A stretch of DNA of 34,164 nt from Deltaproteobacteria bacterium (GTDB taxonomy: Bacteria > Desulfobacterota > Dissulfuribacteria > Dissulfuribacterales > UBA3076): the NCBI GenBank assembly GCA_027004715.1, contig JALTHG010000029.1, positions 1 through 34,164 of the forward strand. The letters run 5' to 3'. A model generated the notes under the pieces. The model had not been told where the DNA came from. It saw only the letters and a program-made list of their open reading frames with translations, and ran no database searches. Positions 7,935 to 17,358 of the stretch are shown one piece after another (position 1 is the stretch's first letter; every line of letters starts with the position of its first letter). A program made the position numbers and the translations under genes.

Positions 7935-10900
7935 ATGAATGATCTTCTTTCTCTCTTTACATCGCCTAAAGACCCTTTAAGCTTCAAGGCGGTCAGGATC
8001 TCTCTGGCCTCTCCAGAAAAGATCCTTGAGAGGTCTCATGGAGAGGTAAAGCAGCCAGAGACCATTAACTACAGGACCTTTAAGCCAGAACGGGATGGCC
8101 TCTTTTGTGCCAGAATTTTTGGTCCGGTAAAGGACTATGAGTGCCTGTGTGGGAAGTATAAACGCATGAAGCACCGGGGTATCGTGTGTGAAAAGTGCGG
8201 AGTTGAGGTCATCCAGTCAAAGGTCAGGCGTGAACGGATGGCACATATAGCCCTGGCAGCCCCAGTAGCCCATATATGGTTTTTAAAGAGCCTGCCCAGT
8301 AAGATTGGTGCACTCTTGGATCTGACTCTGAAGGAACTTGAGAGGGTCCTGTACTTTGAGTCACACATAGTGATCAGGTCAGAGATGCCTGAGATCCCAG
8401 TAGGTACCCTCATGTCTGAGGAGGCCTATAATAAAAACCTGGAGCAGTTTGGTGACAGGTTTGAGGCAGGCATAGGGGCAGAGGCAATCCACTATCTCTT
8501 AAAGAACATCGATCTGGATCTCCTGTCCAGAGAACTGCGTGAAGATATGCTGAAGACCCGTTCAGAGGCCAAAAGAAAAAAGCTTGGGAAACGCCTCAGG
8601 GTAGTAGAGGCATTTCGTGGTTCAGGCAACAGACCTGAATGGATGATCCTGACCGTCATTCCAGTCCTCCCGCCAGATCTGCGTCCTCTAGTCCCATTAG
8701 ATGGGGGACGATTTGCCACATCAGACCTCAATGACCTCTATCGCAGGGTCATCAATCGAAATAATCGGCTCAAGAAGCTCCAGGACCTGGATGCCCCTGA
8801 GATCATCATTCGCAATGAGAAGAGGATGCTCCAGGAGGCAGTAGATGTCCTCTTTGACAATGGTCGTAGGGGTAGGGTGGTTACAAGGCCAAACAAGCGT
8901 CCCCTGAAGTCTCTGTCAGATATGCTGAAGGGCAAGCAGGGTAGATTCCGTCAGAATCTACTTGGGAAGAGGGTAGATTACTCAGGCCGTTCGGTCATTG
9001 TGGTGGGCCCAAAACTCAGACTTCACCAGTGTGGTCTGCCAAAGCGGATGGCCATTGAGCTCTTTAAGCCCTTTATCTATAACAAACTTGAAGACAAGGG
9101 ATTTGTCACCACAATAAAGAGCGCAAAAAAGATGGTAGAGAAGGAACTGCCAGAGGTGTGGGATGCCCTTGATGAGGTGGTAAAGGAACATCCTGTCCTC
9201 TTGAACCGTGCTCCTACCCTGCACCGTCTGGGGATCCAGGCCTTTGAACCCATACTTATTGAGGGTAAGGCCATACAGCTCCATCCCTTGGTATGCGTTG
9301 CCTACAATGCCGACTTCGATGGCGACCAGATCGCAGTCCATGTCCCTCTGTCAGTAGAGGCACAGGCAGAGGCCAGGATACTGATGATGTCCACTAACAA
9401 TATGCGTTCTCCTGCCCATGGAGAGCCCATAATTATAGCCACTCAGGATATAGTCCTTGGTATATATTGCATGACCAGAGAGAGGCCCTTTGCCAGGGGT
9501 GAAGGTAAGGTATTTGCATCTAAAGAAGAGGTATTGCATGCCTGGGAGGCAGGTGTAGTCCATCTACAGGCCAAGATAAAAGTAAGGCTGGGAGGTGAAC
9601 GGGTTGAGACCACTGTAGGCCGGGTGATACTCTCAGAGATCCTGCCTGATGAGGTCCCCTTTTCTACTGTCAATAAGGTCATGCGCAAGAAGGACATAGC
9701 CATGCTCATTGATAAGAGTTACCGCCTGGCCGGGGCAAAGAAGACAGTGATCCTGGTAGACCGTCTCAAGGATATGGGATATCGCTTTGCCACGCTCTCT
9801 GGGATCTCTATTGGCATAAATCACATGCTGGTGCCTACAAATAAGGAGGATATCCTCAGCAAGGCCCAGGATGAGGTATCAGAGGTCAAACGTCAGTACT
9901 CTGAGGGCCTGATAACTGGTGGGGAAGAATATAACAAGGTAGTAGATATCTGGACCAGGGCCACTGAGGAGGTGGCAGAGCAGATGATGGAGGGCATTTC
10001 AGTAGAGTACATCCGTACACCTGATGGAGAGGTAATATCTACTCCCAGTTTCAACCCCATCTTTGTCATGGCTGACTCTGGTGCCAGGGGCAGTAAAGAC
10101 CAGATCAGGCAACTGGCAGGTATGCGCGGTCTCATGGCCAAGCCATCAGGTGAGATCATTGAGACACCTATCCAGGCAAATTTCCGTGAGGGCCTGAGTG
10201 TATTGGAGTATTTTATATCTACCCATGGGGCCAGGAAGGGTCTGGCTGATACAGCCCTTAAGACCGCCAATGCGGGTTATCTCACACGTCGTCTTGTTGA
10301 TGTGGCCCAGGATGAGACTATTACTGAAGAGGACTGTGGGACTATCGACGGCATAGAGATGGGCCACCTTATGGAAGGTGGTGAGATAGTCCAGCGTCTT
10401 GGGGAGCGCATCCTTGGACGAGTGGCCCTATCGGATATAACAGATCCAGTAACAGGAGAGGTCCTTGTCAAGGGAGGGGAAGAGATCGATGAAGAAGGGG
10501 TCGCCAAGATTGAGAAGGCAGGTATCTCCAAGGTAGAGATCCGGTCAGTGCTGACATGCAGGTCTTCTCATGGTGTCTGTGCCAAGTGCTATGGAAGAGA
10601 CCTTGCCCGTGGAGGTATAGTATCTAAGGGAGAGACTATTGGCATAATAGCGGCGGAGTCTATTGGTGAGCCAGGCACACAGCTTACCATGCGGACCTTT
10701 CATATCGGTGGCACTGCAAGTGGTAAGGTGGAACAGGCAGAGATCCGATGCAGGGGAAATGGCAGGATAAAGTTTGAGAGGCTGAATGCCGTGCGTAACC
10801 CTGCTGGTCGACTGGTAGTGTTAAACCGGAATGGCGAGATAGTGATTGTAGGTCGAGATGGACGTGATATGGAACGTTTTCCAGTGATATATGGGGCCGA

Positions 10901-12011
10901 ACTGATGGTAGAGGAGGGTCAGGAGGTAGAGGCCGGCCAGAAGCTGGCCCAATGGGATCCATTTACCATCCCGATCCTTACAGAGGTCTCAGGAATAGTC
11001 AAATTCGGAGACCTCATAGAGAATGTTACTGTACAAGAGAAGGTGGATCCTGTCACTGGAAAATCGAGTAGGGTGGTGATACAGCACCAGGCAGCAGACT
11101 ACCGGCCCAGGATCTCCATAAAGGATGCAAGGGGACGTACATTAAAGCTCGAGGAAGGCAGGGGTGAGGCCCGCTATCTGCTCCCAGTCTGGGCCATCAT
11201 TACTGTCAATGAGGGAGATAGGGTAGAGGCAGGAGAACCTCTGGCCAAGATCCCCAGAGAGACTACCAAGACCAAGGACATCACAGGGGGTCTCCCAAGG
11301 GTCGCTGAACTCTTTGAGGTGAGAAAGCCCAAGGAATACGCCATCATCACAGAGATTGACGGAGAGGTCTCCTTTGGCAAGGATGTCAAGAACAAGAGGC
11401 GGATCATAATCACCCCAGAGTATGGTGAACCAAAGGAGTACTTAGTCCCCAGGGACAAGCACATAAATGTCCATGAAGGGGATTATGTCCGGGCCGGTGA
11501 GCCTCTGATGGATGGGGTCATTGATCCCCATGATTACTTGAGGGTGAAGGGCATAAAGGACCTTGCCCGATATATGGTAGATGAGATCCAGGAGGTATAC
11601 AGGCTTCAGGGAGTCAAGATCAATGACAAACACATCGAGGCAATAGTGCGGCAGATGCTGCGCAAGGTAAAGATCACTGCGGTTGGAGACAGTACCTTTA
11701 TGCTGGGAGAGCAGGTAGAGCGTCGCCAGTTTGAGAAGGAAAATGAAAAGATACTGGCAGAGGGAGGCGAGCCTGCTACGGCTGAACCCATGCTCCTTGG
11801 CATTACCAGGGCATCTCTGTCTACAGACAGCTTTATATCAGCGGCATCCTTCCAGGAGACCACCAAGGTCTTGACAGAGGCCTCTATAGCAGGCAGAGTG
11901 GATTACCTGAGGGGTCTAAAAGAAAATGTGATTATGGGAAGGATTATACCAGCTGGTACTGGCAGGATATTCTATGAACAGAAGAGACGTAGGCAGACTG
12001 CAGTATTTTGA
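7935..12011 (+). CDS. rpoC: DNA-directed RNA polymerase subunit beta'
   Basis: The beta' subunit carries the catalytic Mg-binding loop of RNA polymerase. The ATG at 7935 is chosen because GGAGG (7923-7927) precedes it and MNDLLSLF is the normal N-terminus; the frame is open further upstream but that part overlaps the end of rpoB. The product is 1358 residues. The first zinc site is C70, C72, C85, C88, and the catalytic NADFDGD has D460, D462 and D464, the same numbering as in E. coli. The second zinc cluster includes [11 protein letters not shown] in the C-terminal half. Bridge-helix and trigger-loop segments are intact ([36 protein letters not shown]). It ends seven bases from the convergent FmdB-type gene; rpsL and rpsG do not follow. 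Confidence 0.99.
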   Translation: MNDLLSLFTSPKDPLSFKAVRISLASPEKILERSHGEVKQPETINYRTFKPERDGLFCARIFGPVKDYECLCGKYKRMKHRGIVCEKCGVEVIQSKVRRERMAHIALAAPVAHIWFLKSLPSKIGALLDLTLKELERVLYFESHIVIRSEMPEIPVGTLMSEEAYNKNLEQFGDRFEAGIGAEAIHYLLKNIDLDLLSRELREDMLKTRSEAKRKKLGKRLRVVEAFRGSGNRPEWMILTVIPVLPPDLRPLVPLDGGRFATSDLNDLYRRVINRNNRLKKLQDLDAPEIIIRNEKRMLQEAVDVLFDNGRRGRVVTRPNKRPLKSLSDMLKGKQGRFRQNLLGKRVDYSGRSVIVVGPKLRLHQCGLPKRMAIELFKPFIYNKLEDKGFVTTIKSAKKMVEKELPEVWDALDEVVKEHPVLLNRAPTLHRLGIQAFEPILIEGKAIQLHPLVCVAYNADFDGDQIAVHVPLSVEAQAEARILMMSTNNMRSPAHGEPIIIATQDIVLGIYCMTRERPFARGEGKVFASKEEVLHAWEAGVVHLQAKIKVRLGGERVETTVGRVILSEILPDEVPFSTVNKVMRKKDIAMLIDKSYRLAGAKKTVILVDRLKDMGYRFATLSGISIGINHMLVPTNKEDILSKAQDEVSEVKRQYSEGLITGGEEYNKVVDIWTRATEEVAEQMMEGISVEYIRTPDGEVISTPSFNPIFVMADSGARGSKDQIRQLAGMRGLMAKPSGEIIETPIQANFREGLSVLEYFISTHGARKGLADTALKTANAGYLTRRLVDVAQDETITEEDCGTIDGIEMGHLMEGGEIVQRLGERILGRVALSDITDPVTGEVLVKGGEEIDEEGVAKIEKAGISKVEIRSVLTCRSSHGVCAKCYGRDLARGGIVSKGETIGIIAAESIGEPGTQLTMRTFHIGGTASGKVEQAEIRCRGNGRIKFERLNAVRNPAGRLVVLNRNGEIVIVGRDGRDMERFPVIYGAELMVEEGQEVEAGQKLAQWDPFTIPILTEVSGIVKFGDLIENVTVQEKVDPVTGKSSRVVIQHQAADYRPRISIKDARGRTLKLEEGRGEARYLLPVWAIITVNEGDRVEAGEPLAKIPRETTKTKDITGGLPRVAELFEVRKPKEYAIITEIDGEVSFGKDVKNKRRIIITPEYGEPKEYLVPRDKHINVHEGDYVRAGEPLMDGVIDPHDYLRVKGIKDLARYMVDEIQEVYRLQGVKINDKHIEAIVRQMLRKVKITAVGDSTFMLGEQVERRQFEKENEKILAEGGEPATAEPMLLGITRASLSTDSFISAASFQETTKVLTEASIAGRVDYLRGLKENVIMGRIIPAGTGRIFYEQKRRRQTAVF

Positions 12012-12018
12012 TGTCTCT

Positions 12019-12267
12019 CTATCTTTCGTATCCTGGTAAGGTGACTGTGGCACAGGTCCCACACTTACATTTGTGGTGTTCTACACCACTGTGAGATTGG
12101 GATACTCTCTTTGCCCCCTTACTTATAATGTTGCCTGCGCTCATGAGCCTGGCGACATCTGGACTCTGGCACTTAGGGCAGCGGACCGATTCCATCTCAT
12201 CCTTGCTCATAATGAGGAGTTCAAAGGTATAGTCACAGTTTAGGCACTTGAATTCATGAATAGGCAT
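12019..12267 (-). CDS. FmdB-family zinc-ribbon protein
   Basis: A small protein of about 82 residues beginning MPIHEFKCLNCDYTFELL, the hallmark of the FmdB/putative regulatory zinc-ribbon family. One ribbon is formed by CLNC with CPKC (VRCPKCQSPDV), and the tail has a further CKCGTC. Two in-frame ATGs are possible. GGAGG (12274-12278 on the complement) abuts the first, at 12273, with no spacing, but stands six bases from the second, at 12267, so the second is preferred. The family name comes from an amide-porin/formamidase regulator, and the biochemical role of most members is unknown. It converges on rpoC and has its own upstream promoter-like sequence. Confidence 0.88.
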   Translation of the reverse strand: MPIHEFKCLNCDYTFELLIMSKDEMESVRCPKCQSPDVARLMSAGNIISKGAKRVSQSHSGVEHHKCKCGTCATVTLPGYER

Positions 12268-12331
12268 TGTCATCCTCCATCTGGATACAATTTGGGTTCT
12301 AATCTTTTAATTTAAGATCAGGATAGACAGA

Positions 12332-12359
12332 ACTATACAAGATTTGGAGCAAGTTTCAA
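12332..12359 (-). promoter_or_regulatory. Sigma70-type promoter for the FmdB-family gene
   Basis: On the minus strand TTGAAA (12354-12359) and TATAGT (12332-12337) are separated by 16 bases. Each hexamer matches the -35/-10 consensus at five of six positions. Transcription would start near 12325 and run into the FmdB-type gene, leaving a leader of roughly 55-60 bases. Confidence 0.55.
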
Positions 12360-12401
12360 TAAGATGAGTTATTTTTAATGTCCCCGCAAAAGTCTTTTTT
12401 T

Positions 12402-12471
12402 ACGCAAAGGCGCAAAGCTCGCAGAGCAATCTATTGTTATTAAAAAACTTTGCGCCTTGGCGACTTTGCGT
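12402..12471. repeat. Inverted repeat made of NCGCAAAG octamers
   Basis: The left part reads ACGCAAAG-GCGCAAAG-CTCGCAGAG (12402-12426). The complement of the right part reads ACGCAAAG-TCGCCAAG-GCGCAAAG (12471-12448). Both arms are thus tandem copies of an 8-base unit NCGC(A/C)AAG, arranged head to head around an AT-rich centre, and could fold into a hairpin or cruciform. Repeats with this GCAAAG/CTTTGC pattern are known as dispersed elements in many bacterial genomes. It lies between the divergent FmdB-type and MoaE-like genes. Confidence 0.8.
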
Positions 12472-12509
12472 GATATAAATTTTAATTTTGTATTGAAAGA
12501 GATAAATCA

Positions 12510-12863
12510 GTGGATCTATCTGCATTTGTGACTAAAATAAAAGAGGGCCTGCATGGTGAGGCAGGCATGATCCTGGTACACGATGGTGTTGTGCGGGGTT
12601 CCAGCAGGAGTGGGGGACCAGTAACATCTATAGAGGTCAGAGTGGATCGGGAGAGGTTGTCTCAGATACTGGCCGATGCACGTAGACTCGTGGGGATCAA
12701 GGCAGTAGAGGCCGAAATTCGTGAGGGAAGGCTCTATGTGGGAGAGGATATCATGTTTCTTGGGATTGCTGGGGATACCAGAGAGGACGTGATTCAGGCC
12801 ATGGCATCTATCCTGGACAGGATCAAGAAAGAGGTCACCAGGACCAGGGAGTTCAGCGATTGA
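12510..12863 (+). CDS. MoaE-like protein (divergent molybdopterin synthase large subunit fold)
   Basis: A 117-residue protein with the MoaE layout: an N-terminal AGMILVHDGVVRGSSR (compare the GAVVTFVGTVR strand of MoaE), the middle IKAVEAEIREGRLYVGED (compare the HRVGRLxVGE segment), then a final helix DRIKKEV. MoaE inserts sulfur into precursor Z with MoaD. Key residues are only partly kept. R29 of the G-x-V-R motif and K106 (E. coli K119) are present. The His-Arg pair is T90-R91, and the second catalytic lysine (E. coli K126, in the FWK motif) is replaced in VTRTRE. It may therefore be a non-canonical paralogue. The start is GTG with only a weak purine-rich region upstream. Its stop overlaps the next gene's start. 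Confidence 0.68.
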   Translation: MDLSAFVTKIKEGLHGEAGMILVHDGVVRGSSRSGGPVTSIEVRVDRERLSQILADARRLVGIKAVEAEIREGRLYVGEDIMFLGIAGDTREDVIQAMASILDRIKKEVTRTREFSD

Positions 12864-13465
12864 ATACCTTGGGCAAAGACAGACTTCGGTCCCAGATGAT
12901 AGAGGTATGTAGGCGACTCTATGACAGGGGCCTGATTGCCGCTACAGATGGAAATGTGAGTGCCCGTCTATCTGATGGGAATATCCTTGTAACTCCTAGC
13001 GGGATGCACAAGGGTCTTTTGGACAGGACAGACCTGATCATAATAGATCCAGAAGGGCATGTCCTAGAGGGATATGGCAGGCCCTCTTCAGAGCTGGCCA
13101 TGCATATGGCAATCTATCAAGGGGATCCAAAGGCCATGGCAGTAGTGCATACCCATCCGCCATGGACCCTGGCCCTCAGCCTGTCAGGCCATTGGCCATC
13201 GTCCCATTTTCTGATAGAATCCAGACTTCTCTTGGGAAAGGTGAGTATTGTCCCCTTTGAAGGGCCAGGTACAGAGGCACTGGCACAGGCAGTAGCAAAG
13301 GCCTTACACCAGGGGCCAGTCCAGATCCTTGCCCACCATGGTGCTGTCACCAGGGGGGCGAGTCTCTGGGAGGCCTTTAATCTTATGGAGTGCCTGGAAC
13401 ATACCTCCCGCATAGTAGGTCTTGCCAGGATGCTGGGTGAACCTGAGCCCTTGCCAGGAGACTGA
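12860..13465 (+). CDS. Class II aldolase/adducin-family protein (FucA-like)
   Basis: A 201-residue member of the class II aldolase fold, which uses a divalent metal to cleave or dehydrate sugar phosphates. The start TTG overlaps the preceding TGA stop, and GGGAG stands about eight bases upstream, indicating translational coupling. Metal ligands and catalytic acid can be placed: E78 in RPSSELAMH, H97 and H99 in VVHTHPP, and H160 in LAHHGAV, matching E73, H92, H94 and H155 of fuculose-phosphate aldolase. The N-terminal DGNVSAR and TPSG phosphate-binding motifs are present. The true substrate cannot be told from sequence (fuculose-1-P, ribulose-P, methylthioribulose-P and others share the fold). 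Confidence 0.87.
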   Translation: MNTLGKDRLRSQMIEVCRRLYDRGLIAATDGNVSARLSDGNILVTPSGMHKGLLDRTDLIIIDPEGHVLEGYGRPSSELAMHMAIYQGDPKAMAVVHTHPPWTLALSLSGHWPSSHFLIESRLLLGKVSIVPFEGPGTEALAQAVAKALHQGPVQILAHHGAVTRGASLWEAFNLMECLEHTSRIVGLARMLGEPEPLPGD

Positions 13466-13495
13466 TTATCTTGCCAGAGTGCTTTTGGGGGTCTC

Positions 13496-14419
13496 ATGAT
13501 AGACATTCGTCAGCTCCAGGTCTTTATGGCTGTATGGGAAAATCGCAGTTTCAGTCGTGCAGCCCAGAAGATATATCTCACACAACCGACAGTCAGTGGT
13601 CATATCCGGGAACTGGAAGAGGCCCTGGGTGTCCAGTTATTTGATCGAGGTGGGAGGAAGGTCATTCCTACCAGGGCAGGTGAATTTTTCTATCCATTTG
13701 TACGTCAGATACTGAAGCTTAGTTCACAGGCTGAGCGAGAGATGGCCCTGTTTTTAGGAGAGAAAAAGGGCAGCCTGAACCTTGGGGGGAGCAATATCCC
13801 TGGACAGTATATCCTCCCGGCCCTGATCAGCCAGTTCAAGGCCAGTCGTCCCGATGTCCAGGTGATATTACGTATAGCAGATACGGCCGCAATCACTATG
13901 GCTGTTGCCGATAGTGATCTGGAACTTGGGATGGTAGGGGCAGTAATTCCAAAGACAGGACTCAGATTTGAGCCCTGCTTCCACGAGGAGATGGTCCTGA
14001 TTGTGCCTCCAGGCCACCCATTTGCAGGTCGTGAGCAGATAGGCCTGGACGATCTTGTATCAGAGCCTCTCATCGTGAGAGAGAAGGGCTCAGGTACGCG
14101 TCTTGCTGCAGAAAATGCCCTGAAGGCAGCAGGCAACATACAGATCAAAGACCTCCATATCGTGGCCGAGATAGGGAGTACAGAGGCAGTCCGCCAGGCA
14201 GTCAAGGCTGGGCTTGGGTGTTCTATTATCTCACGACGGGCCGTAGAAGATGACCTGAAATATGGCCTCCTCTACGCCTCTGGCCTGGAGGGAATAGAAC
14301 TCCACAGGCAGTTCTATCTCGTCTGGCATAGTCACAGGACCCCCTCACCTCTTGCCAGTGCCTTTCGGGATTTCATATTGCAGAAGTGTAGGGCATTGGG
14401 GTCAGGGTTAGACTCTTGA
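13496..14419 (+). CDS. LysR-family transcriptional regulator (selenium-metabolism-associated type)
   Basis: A 307-residue LysR-type regulator. The N-terminal winged helix-turn-helix (about 1-62) reads SRAAQKIYLTQPTVSGHI followed by LFDRGGRKVIPT. The effector-binding domain runs from about 88 to 295, with GGSNIPGQYILPAL and the LIVREKGSGTR motif near residue 200. The SGHIRELEEALG and GGSxIPGxYxLP patterns resemble the subfamily named for association with selenium metabolism genes and, more widely, CysL/CysB-like regulators. No selenium gene is visible next to it, so the target is unknown. It follows the aldolase gene by 30 bases and converges on the radical SAM gene, whose stop is nine bases away. 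Confidence 0.9.
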   Translation: MIDIRQLQVFMAVWENRSFSRAAQKIYLTQPTVSGHIRELEEALGVQLFDRGGRKVIPTRAGEFFYPFVRQILKLSSQAEREMALFLGEKKGSLNLGGSNIPGQYILPALISQFKASRPDVQVILRIADTAAITMAVADSDLELGMVGAVIPKTGLRFEPCFHEEMVLIVPPGHPFAGREQIGLDDLVSEPLIVREKGSGTRLAAENALKAAGNIQIKDLHIVAEIGSTEAVRQAVKAGLGCSIISRRAVEDDLKYGLLYASGLEGIELHRQFYLVWHSHRTPSPLASAFRDFILQKCRALGSGLDS

Positions 14420-14428
14420 CGTAACCAT

Positions 14429-16003
14429 TCATACCCTGTCTGCAGCAATTGCCCTCTTCCATTCTGCCTCCAGGTATCTCCTTTGTACCCTGTGTCTTAA
14501 GACCTCCCAGGGAAGAGGTGCATCCAGGTCCCGTGTCCTGCAAAACATATCCTCTGAGAGTCTGGCCTCTCTTATGGCCTGTCTCCAGTTAATTCCTCTA
14601 AGCGCTATTGCCTCTAGGACAGGTGCCAGTCTCCTGTCTCCCCTGCTCACTATGGCCTGGAATCTGGCCTCACGTACTGAGTCCAGCCTCAGCCTCACGT
14701 TTGGTATATGGTGCAGGGCCCTCTGTAATATCTGTCTCCTGTGTCGCAACACAGATTCCTCTGCGGCCGATGCCCACTGCATAGGCGTCCATGCCTTTGG
14801 CACAAAGCTGGTTACAGATACTGTTATAATACCCAGGTGTCTCCTTGAACGACCGATTGGCCTGATGGTATGCTGGATTTTATCGACCAGTCCTGTGATA
14901 TCCTCGACATCTTCATCGGTCTCTGTAGGCAGCCCGAGCATAAAGTAGAGCTTCAGATTTGGTATGCCACCTGACACGAGCATCTCTGCTGCACCCAGGA
15001 TTGCGTCCTCATCTAAGTTCTTGTTGATGATGTCTCTCATACGCTGAGATCCTGCCTCTGGAGCAATAGTTGCTACCTTGGTATCTGATGCCCTCAGGAG
15101 ACGGACAAAGTCTTGGGTAATATCATCGGCCCTGAGGGATGAGAAGGCAAGCCTCAGACCCCTATCCAGGAGCCTTACACATAGCCTCTCCAGGTCCTTC
15201 CTCCTGAGAAACTCAAGACCGACTAGACCTATCCTGTCTGTGCCTTTGAGCTCTTCCAGTGCCGCATTGATGCATTCAAGTGGCCACCTCCTGGGTGGAC
15301 GGTATACAAATCCTGCAGCACAGAATCTACAGCCCTTTCCACAACCCCTGACGAGTTCCATCAAGAACATGTTAGAAAAGGTAGAATCTGGGCTGAGGAT
15401 CCGGGTATGTGGGACAGGAGGGAGCAGAGACCCAGGTCTTGGTATAAAGATGGCAGGTAGGACCGGAAGGGTAAGGTCTCCCTCTTGGTCCCAGCCGATC
15501 AGGTCCCCTGAAGTGTCATAGAGAGGTCTATATTCACTCGGGATATAGACGCCTGGGACAGTATCTGCGAGACGTCTCAGCCTTTCAGGCCTTGAGAGGC
15601 CCTGATCTGTGAGCTCATGCAGACAGGATATAAGAGGTCCTTCAATGGCCTCAAGGTCGCCGAGCAGAAAGGCATCTACAAACGGGGCAATTGGTTCAGG
15701 ATTAATCTGAGTGGCAATGCCACCGGCCAGGACAATTGGTTCCTGGTCCCTACGGCCCTTTGCTCTGAGAGAAAGTCCTGCTGCATCCAGGGCCTTTATT
15801 ACATTTTGATAGTCAGACTCAAAGCTTATTGAAAAGACTATGAGGTCAAAGTCCCTCAATGGCCTCCTGGACTCTTCAGAGAGCCAGGGAAGATGGTTGT
15901 TTGACTCTCTGTATCTCTCCCCTGGCACAAAGAACCTCTCGGCCACTACGCGGTCACAGGCATTGAGGCCTGCATAGACCGACTGAAGACCAAGATTAGA
16001 CAT
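14429..16003 (-). CDS. B12-binding-type radical SAM protein (TIGR03960-like)
   Basis: From the ATG at 16003 the frame gives 524 residues: a Rossmann/B12-binding-like N-terminal part (FDLIVFSISFESDYQNV, VLAGGIATQINPEP), then a radical SAM core with the [4Fe-4S] motif CGKGCRFC (C221, C225, C228). Further core segments are PEAGSQRMRDIIN and NLKLYFMLGLPTETDED. This matches the uncharacterised 'radical SAM fused' family, which includes proteins with and without an extra C-terminal DUF2344 domain; I see none here. The ATG is probably not the true start, because MSNLGLQ is normally preceded by a conserved strand that is encoded just upstream. The gene is last in the minus-strand run after ino1. Substrate unknown. 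Confidence 0.85.
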   Translation of the reverse strand: MSNLGLQSVYAGLNACDRVVAERFFVPGERYRESNNHLPWLSEESRRPLRDFDLIVFSISFESDYQNVIKALDAAGLSLRAKGRRDQEPIVLAGGIATQINPEPIAPFVDAFLLGDLEAIEGPLISCLHELTDQGLSRPERLRRLADTVPGVYIPSEYRPLYDTSGDLIGWDQEGDLTLPVLPAIFIPRPGSLLPPVPHTRILSPDSTFSNMFLMELVRGCGKGCRFCAAGFVYRPPRRWPLECINAALEELKGTDRIGLVGLEFLRRKDLERLCVRLLDRGLRLAFSSLRADDITQDFVRLLRASDTKVATIAPEAGSQRMRDIINKNLDEDAILGAAEMLVSGGIPNLKLYFMLGLPTETDEDVEDITGLVDKIQHTIRPIGRSRRHLGIITVSVTSFVPKAWTPMQWASAAEESVLRHRRQILQRALHHIPNVRLRLDSVREARFQAIVSRGDRRLAPVLEAIALRGINWRQAIREARLSEDMFCRTRDLDAPLPWEVLRHRVQRRYLEAEWKRAIAADRV

Positions 16004-16141
16004 CCCTACAGGATATGGACCTGGAAAGATCAGGGCAATAGATATACGGTGTGTCCACCTCTTTCGGATAGAGCCCCTCTCAGTCCTTGAGGACCTGGTC
16101 CATTTAGGCGAGGTCTTCAGGTTAAATGGCCTCCCTCCCCT
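16004..16141 (-). other. In-frame upstream extension and ribosome-binding site of the radical SAM gene
   Basis: Reading on from 16003 in the same frame, the codons encode RISIALIFPGPYPVG directly before MSNLGLQ. That is the first strand of the N-terminal domain as seen in this family. The frame stays open to a stop at 16193-16195, but holds no ATG, GTG or TTG. A strong Shine-Dalgarno (AGGGGAGGGAGG, complement of 16130-16141) lies nine bases before an in-frame CTG (16118-16120). The site is after the ino1 stop (16153), so a CTG start giving about 563 residues is plausible. A sequencing or natural frameshift near the start is the alternative. Confidence 0.6.
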
Positions 16142-16152
16142 GCAGCCTGACT

Positions 16153-17259
16153 TCAGGCATCTCTGATCCCTGCGATGAACTCTTCGGTCATCTTATAGGC
16201 CTCTGCATCTGTAAACTGTCTGGGAGGATGCTTCATAAAGTAGGCCGATGGAGAGTACAGGATACCTCCCTTGCCACGGTCAAGGGCCAGTTTGCAACAC
16301 CTGATGGCATCAATGACAACACCACCAGAATTGGGAGAGTCTTCTACAGACAGACGCAGCTCTAGATTCATAGGGATATCGCCAAAGAGCTTGCCCTCCA
16401 TACGGATAAAGCATATCTTGTTGTCTTTTTGCCATGCCACCCAGTCACTGGGCCCAATGTGTATATCTTCATCGTCCAGCCGTTCCTCACCCAGTTGGGA
16501 CTGTACAGATTCTGTCTTGGATTCCTTTTTGGAGACCAGACGCTTCCTGTCGAGCATGTTCAGGAAGTCTGTGTTGCCGCCTGTATTCAATTGATAGGTC
16601 CTTTCCAATTTTACTCCCCTGCTCTTGAACAGATTGGTGAGTACCCTGTGTACAATAGTGGCACCGAGCTGTGACTTCACATCGTCGCCAATGATGGGTA
16701 TGTTCTTTTCTTCAAAACGCCTTCCCCACTCCGGATCACTGGCAATAAAGACCGGCATATTGTTTAGAAACCCCACCCCTGCCTCCAGGGCACATTCTGC
16801 ATAAAATTTGACGGCCTTTTCAGAGCCTACGGGCAGGTAGTTCAAGAGCATATCAGCACCAGATTCCCTTAAGGTCTTTACTATCTCTTCCTTGCTTGCC
16901 TCCTTCTCTTCAGATAGGAGAAAGGTATATTTCTCGTCGTAATTCTTCATGTGGTCTGCAAAGCCATCCAGGACCTGGCCCATCCTAACGACCACTCCCT
17001 TTTGGGGTACATCTCTATATATTGTCTTGGTACAGTTAGGGAGTTGAAAGATGGCCTCTGATATGTCTTTACCTACCTTTCTCTTGTCAATATCAAAGGC
17101 CGCCACTACCTCGATATCTCCAGGTCTATAGCCACCAATATCCCAGTGCAGGGAACCTATAGCCTCCTTCTTATCACCGTGCCTGTAATATTCGATCCCC
17201 TGTATTAGTGAACTTGCACAGTTACCGATACCTGCAATGGCGATTCTTACCTTATCCAT
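16153..17259 (-). CDS. ino1: Inositol-3-phosphate synthase (prokaryotic type)
   Basis: The enzyme converts glucose-6-phosphate to L-myo-inositol-1-phosphate (1D-myo-inositol 3-phosphate) with catalytic NAD+. The 368-residue length matches the short archaeal/actinobacterial/thermophile type rather than the ~530-residue eukaryotic one. The NAD-binding motif [12 protein letters not shown] lies at residues 10-21. [14 protein letters not shown] is the second Rossmann strand. [17 protein letters not shown] holds the conserved catalytic lysine region, and [12 protein letters not shown] is also diagnostic. It lies 100 bases after the Re-citrate synthase-like gene on the same strand. The product could feed inositol lipids or, in a thermophile, di-myo-inositol phosphate; no downstream gene in view decides this. 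Confidence 0.93.
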   Translation of the reverse strand: MDKVRIAIAGIGNCASSLIQGIEYYRHGDKKEAIGSLHWDIGGYRPGDIEVVAAFDIDKRKVGKDISEAIFQLPNCTKTIYRDVPQKGVVVRMGQVLDGFADHMKNYDEKYTFLLSEEKEASKEEIVKTLRESGADMLLNYLPVGSEKAVKFYAECALEAGVGFLNNMPVFIASDPEWGRRFEEKNIPIIGDDVKSQLGATIVHRVLTNLFKSRGVKLERTYQLNTGGNTDFLNMLDRKRLVSKKESKTESVQSQLGEERLDDEDIHIGPSDWVAWQKDNKICFIRMEGKLFGDIPMNLELRLSVEDSPNSGGVVIDAIRCCKLALDRGKGGILYSPSAYFMKHPPRQFTDAEAYKMTEEFIAGIRDA

Positions 17260-17358
17260 CTAAACTCTGTCCCTCTCTCTTTCTATGGTTCAACCAGCAC
17301 TACTATCACACGATATATCCTGTGGTCTGCTGGCTGGACTGAGTTCTTATTAATGGAG

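Noticed and set aside
12391-12401. T-run after GCAAAAGTC as an intrinsic terminator
   Set aside because: No stable stem lies directly before the T-run in either direction; the following bases belong to the octamer repeat.
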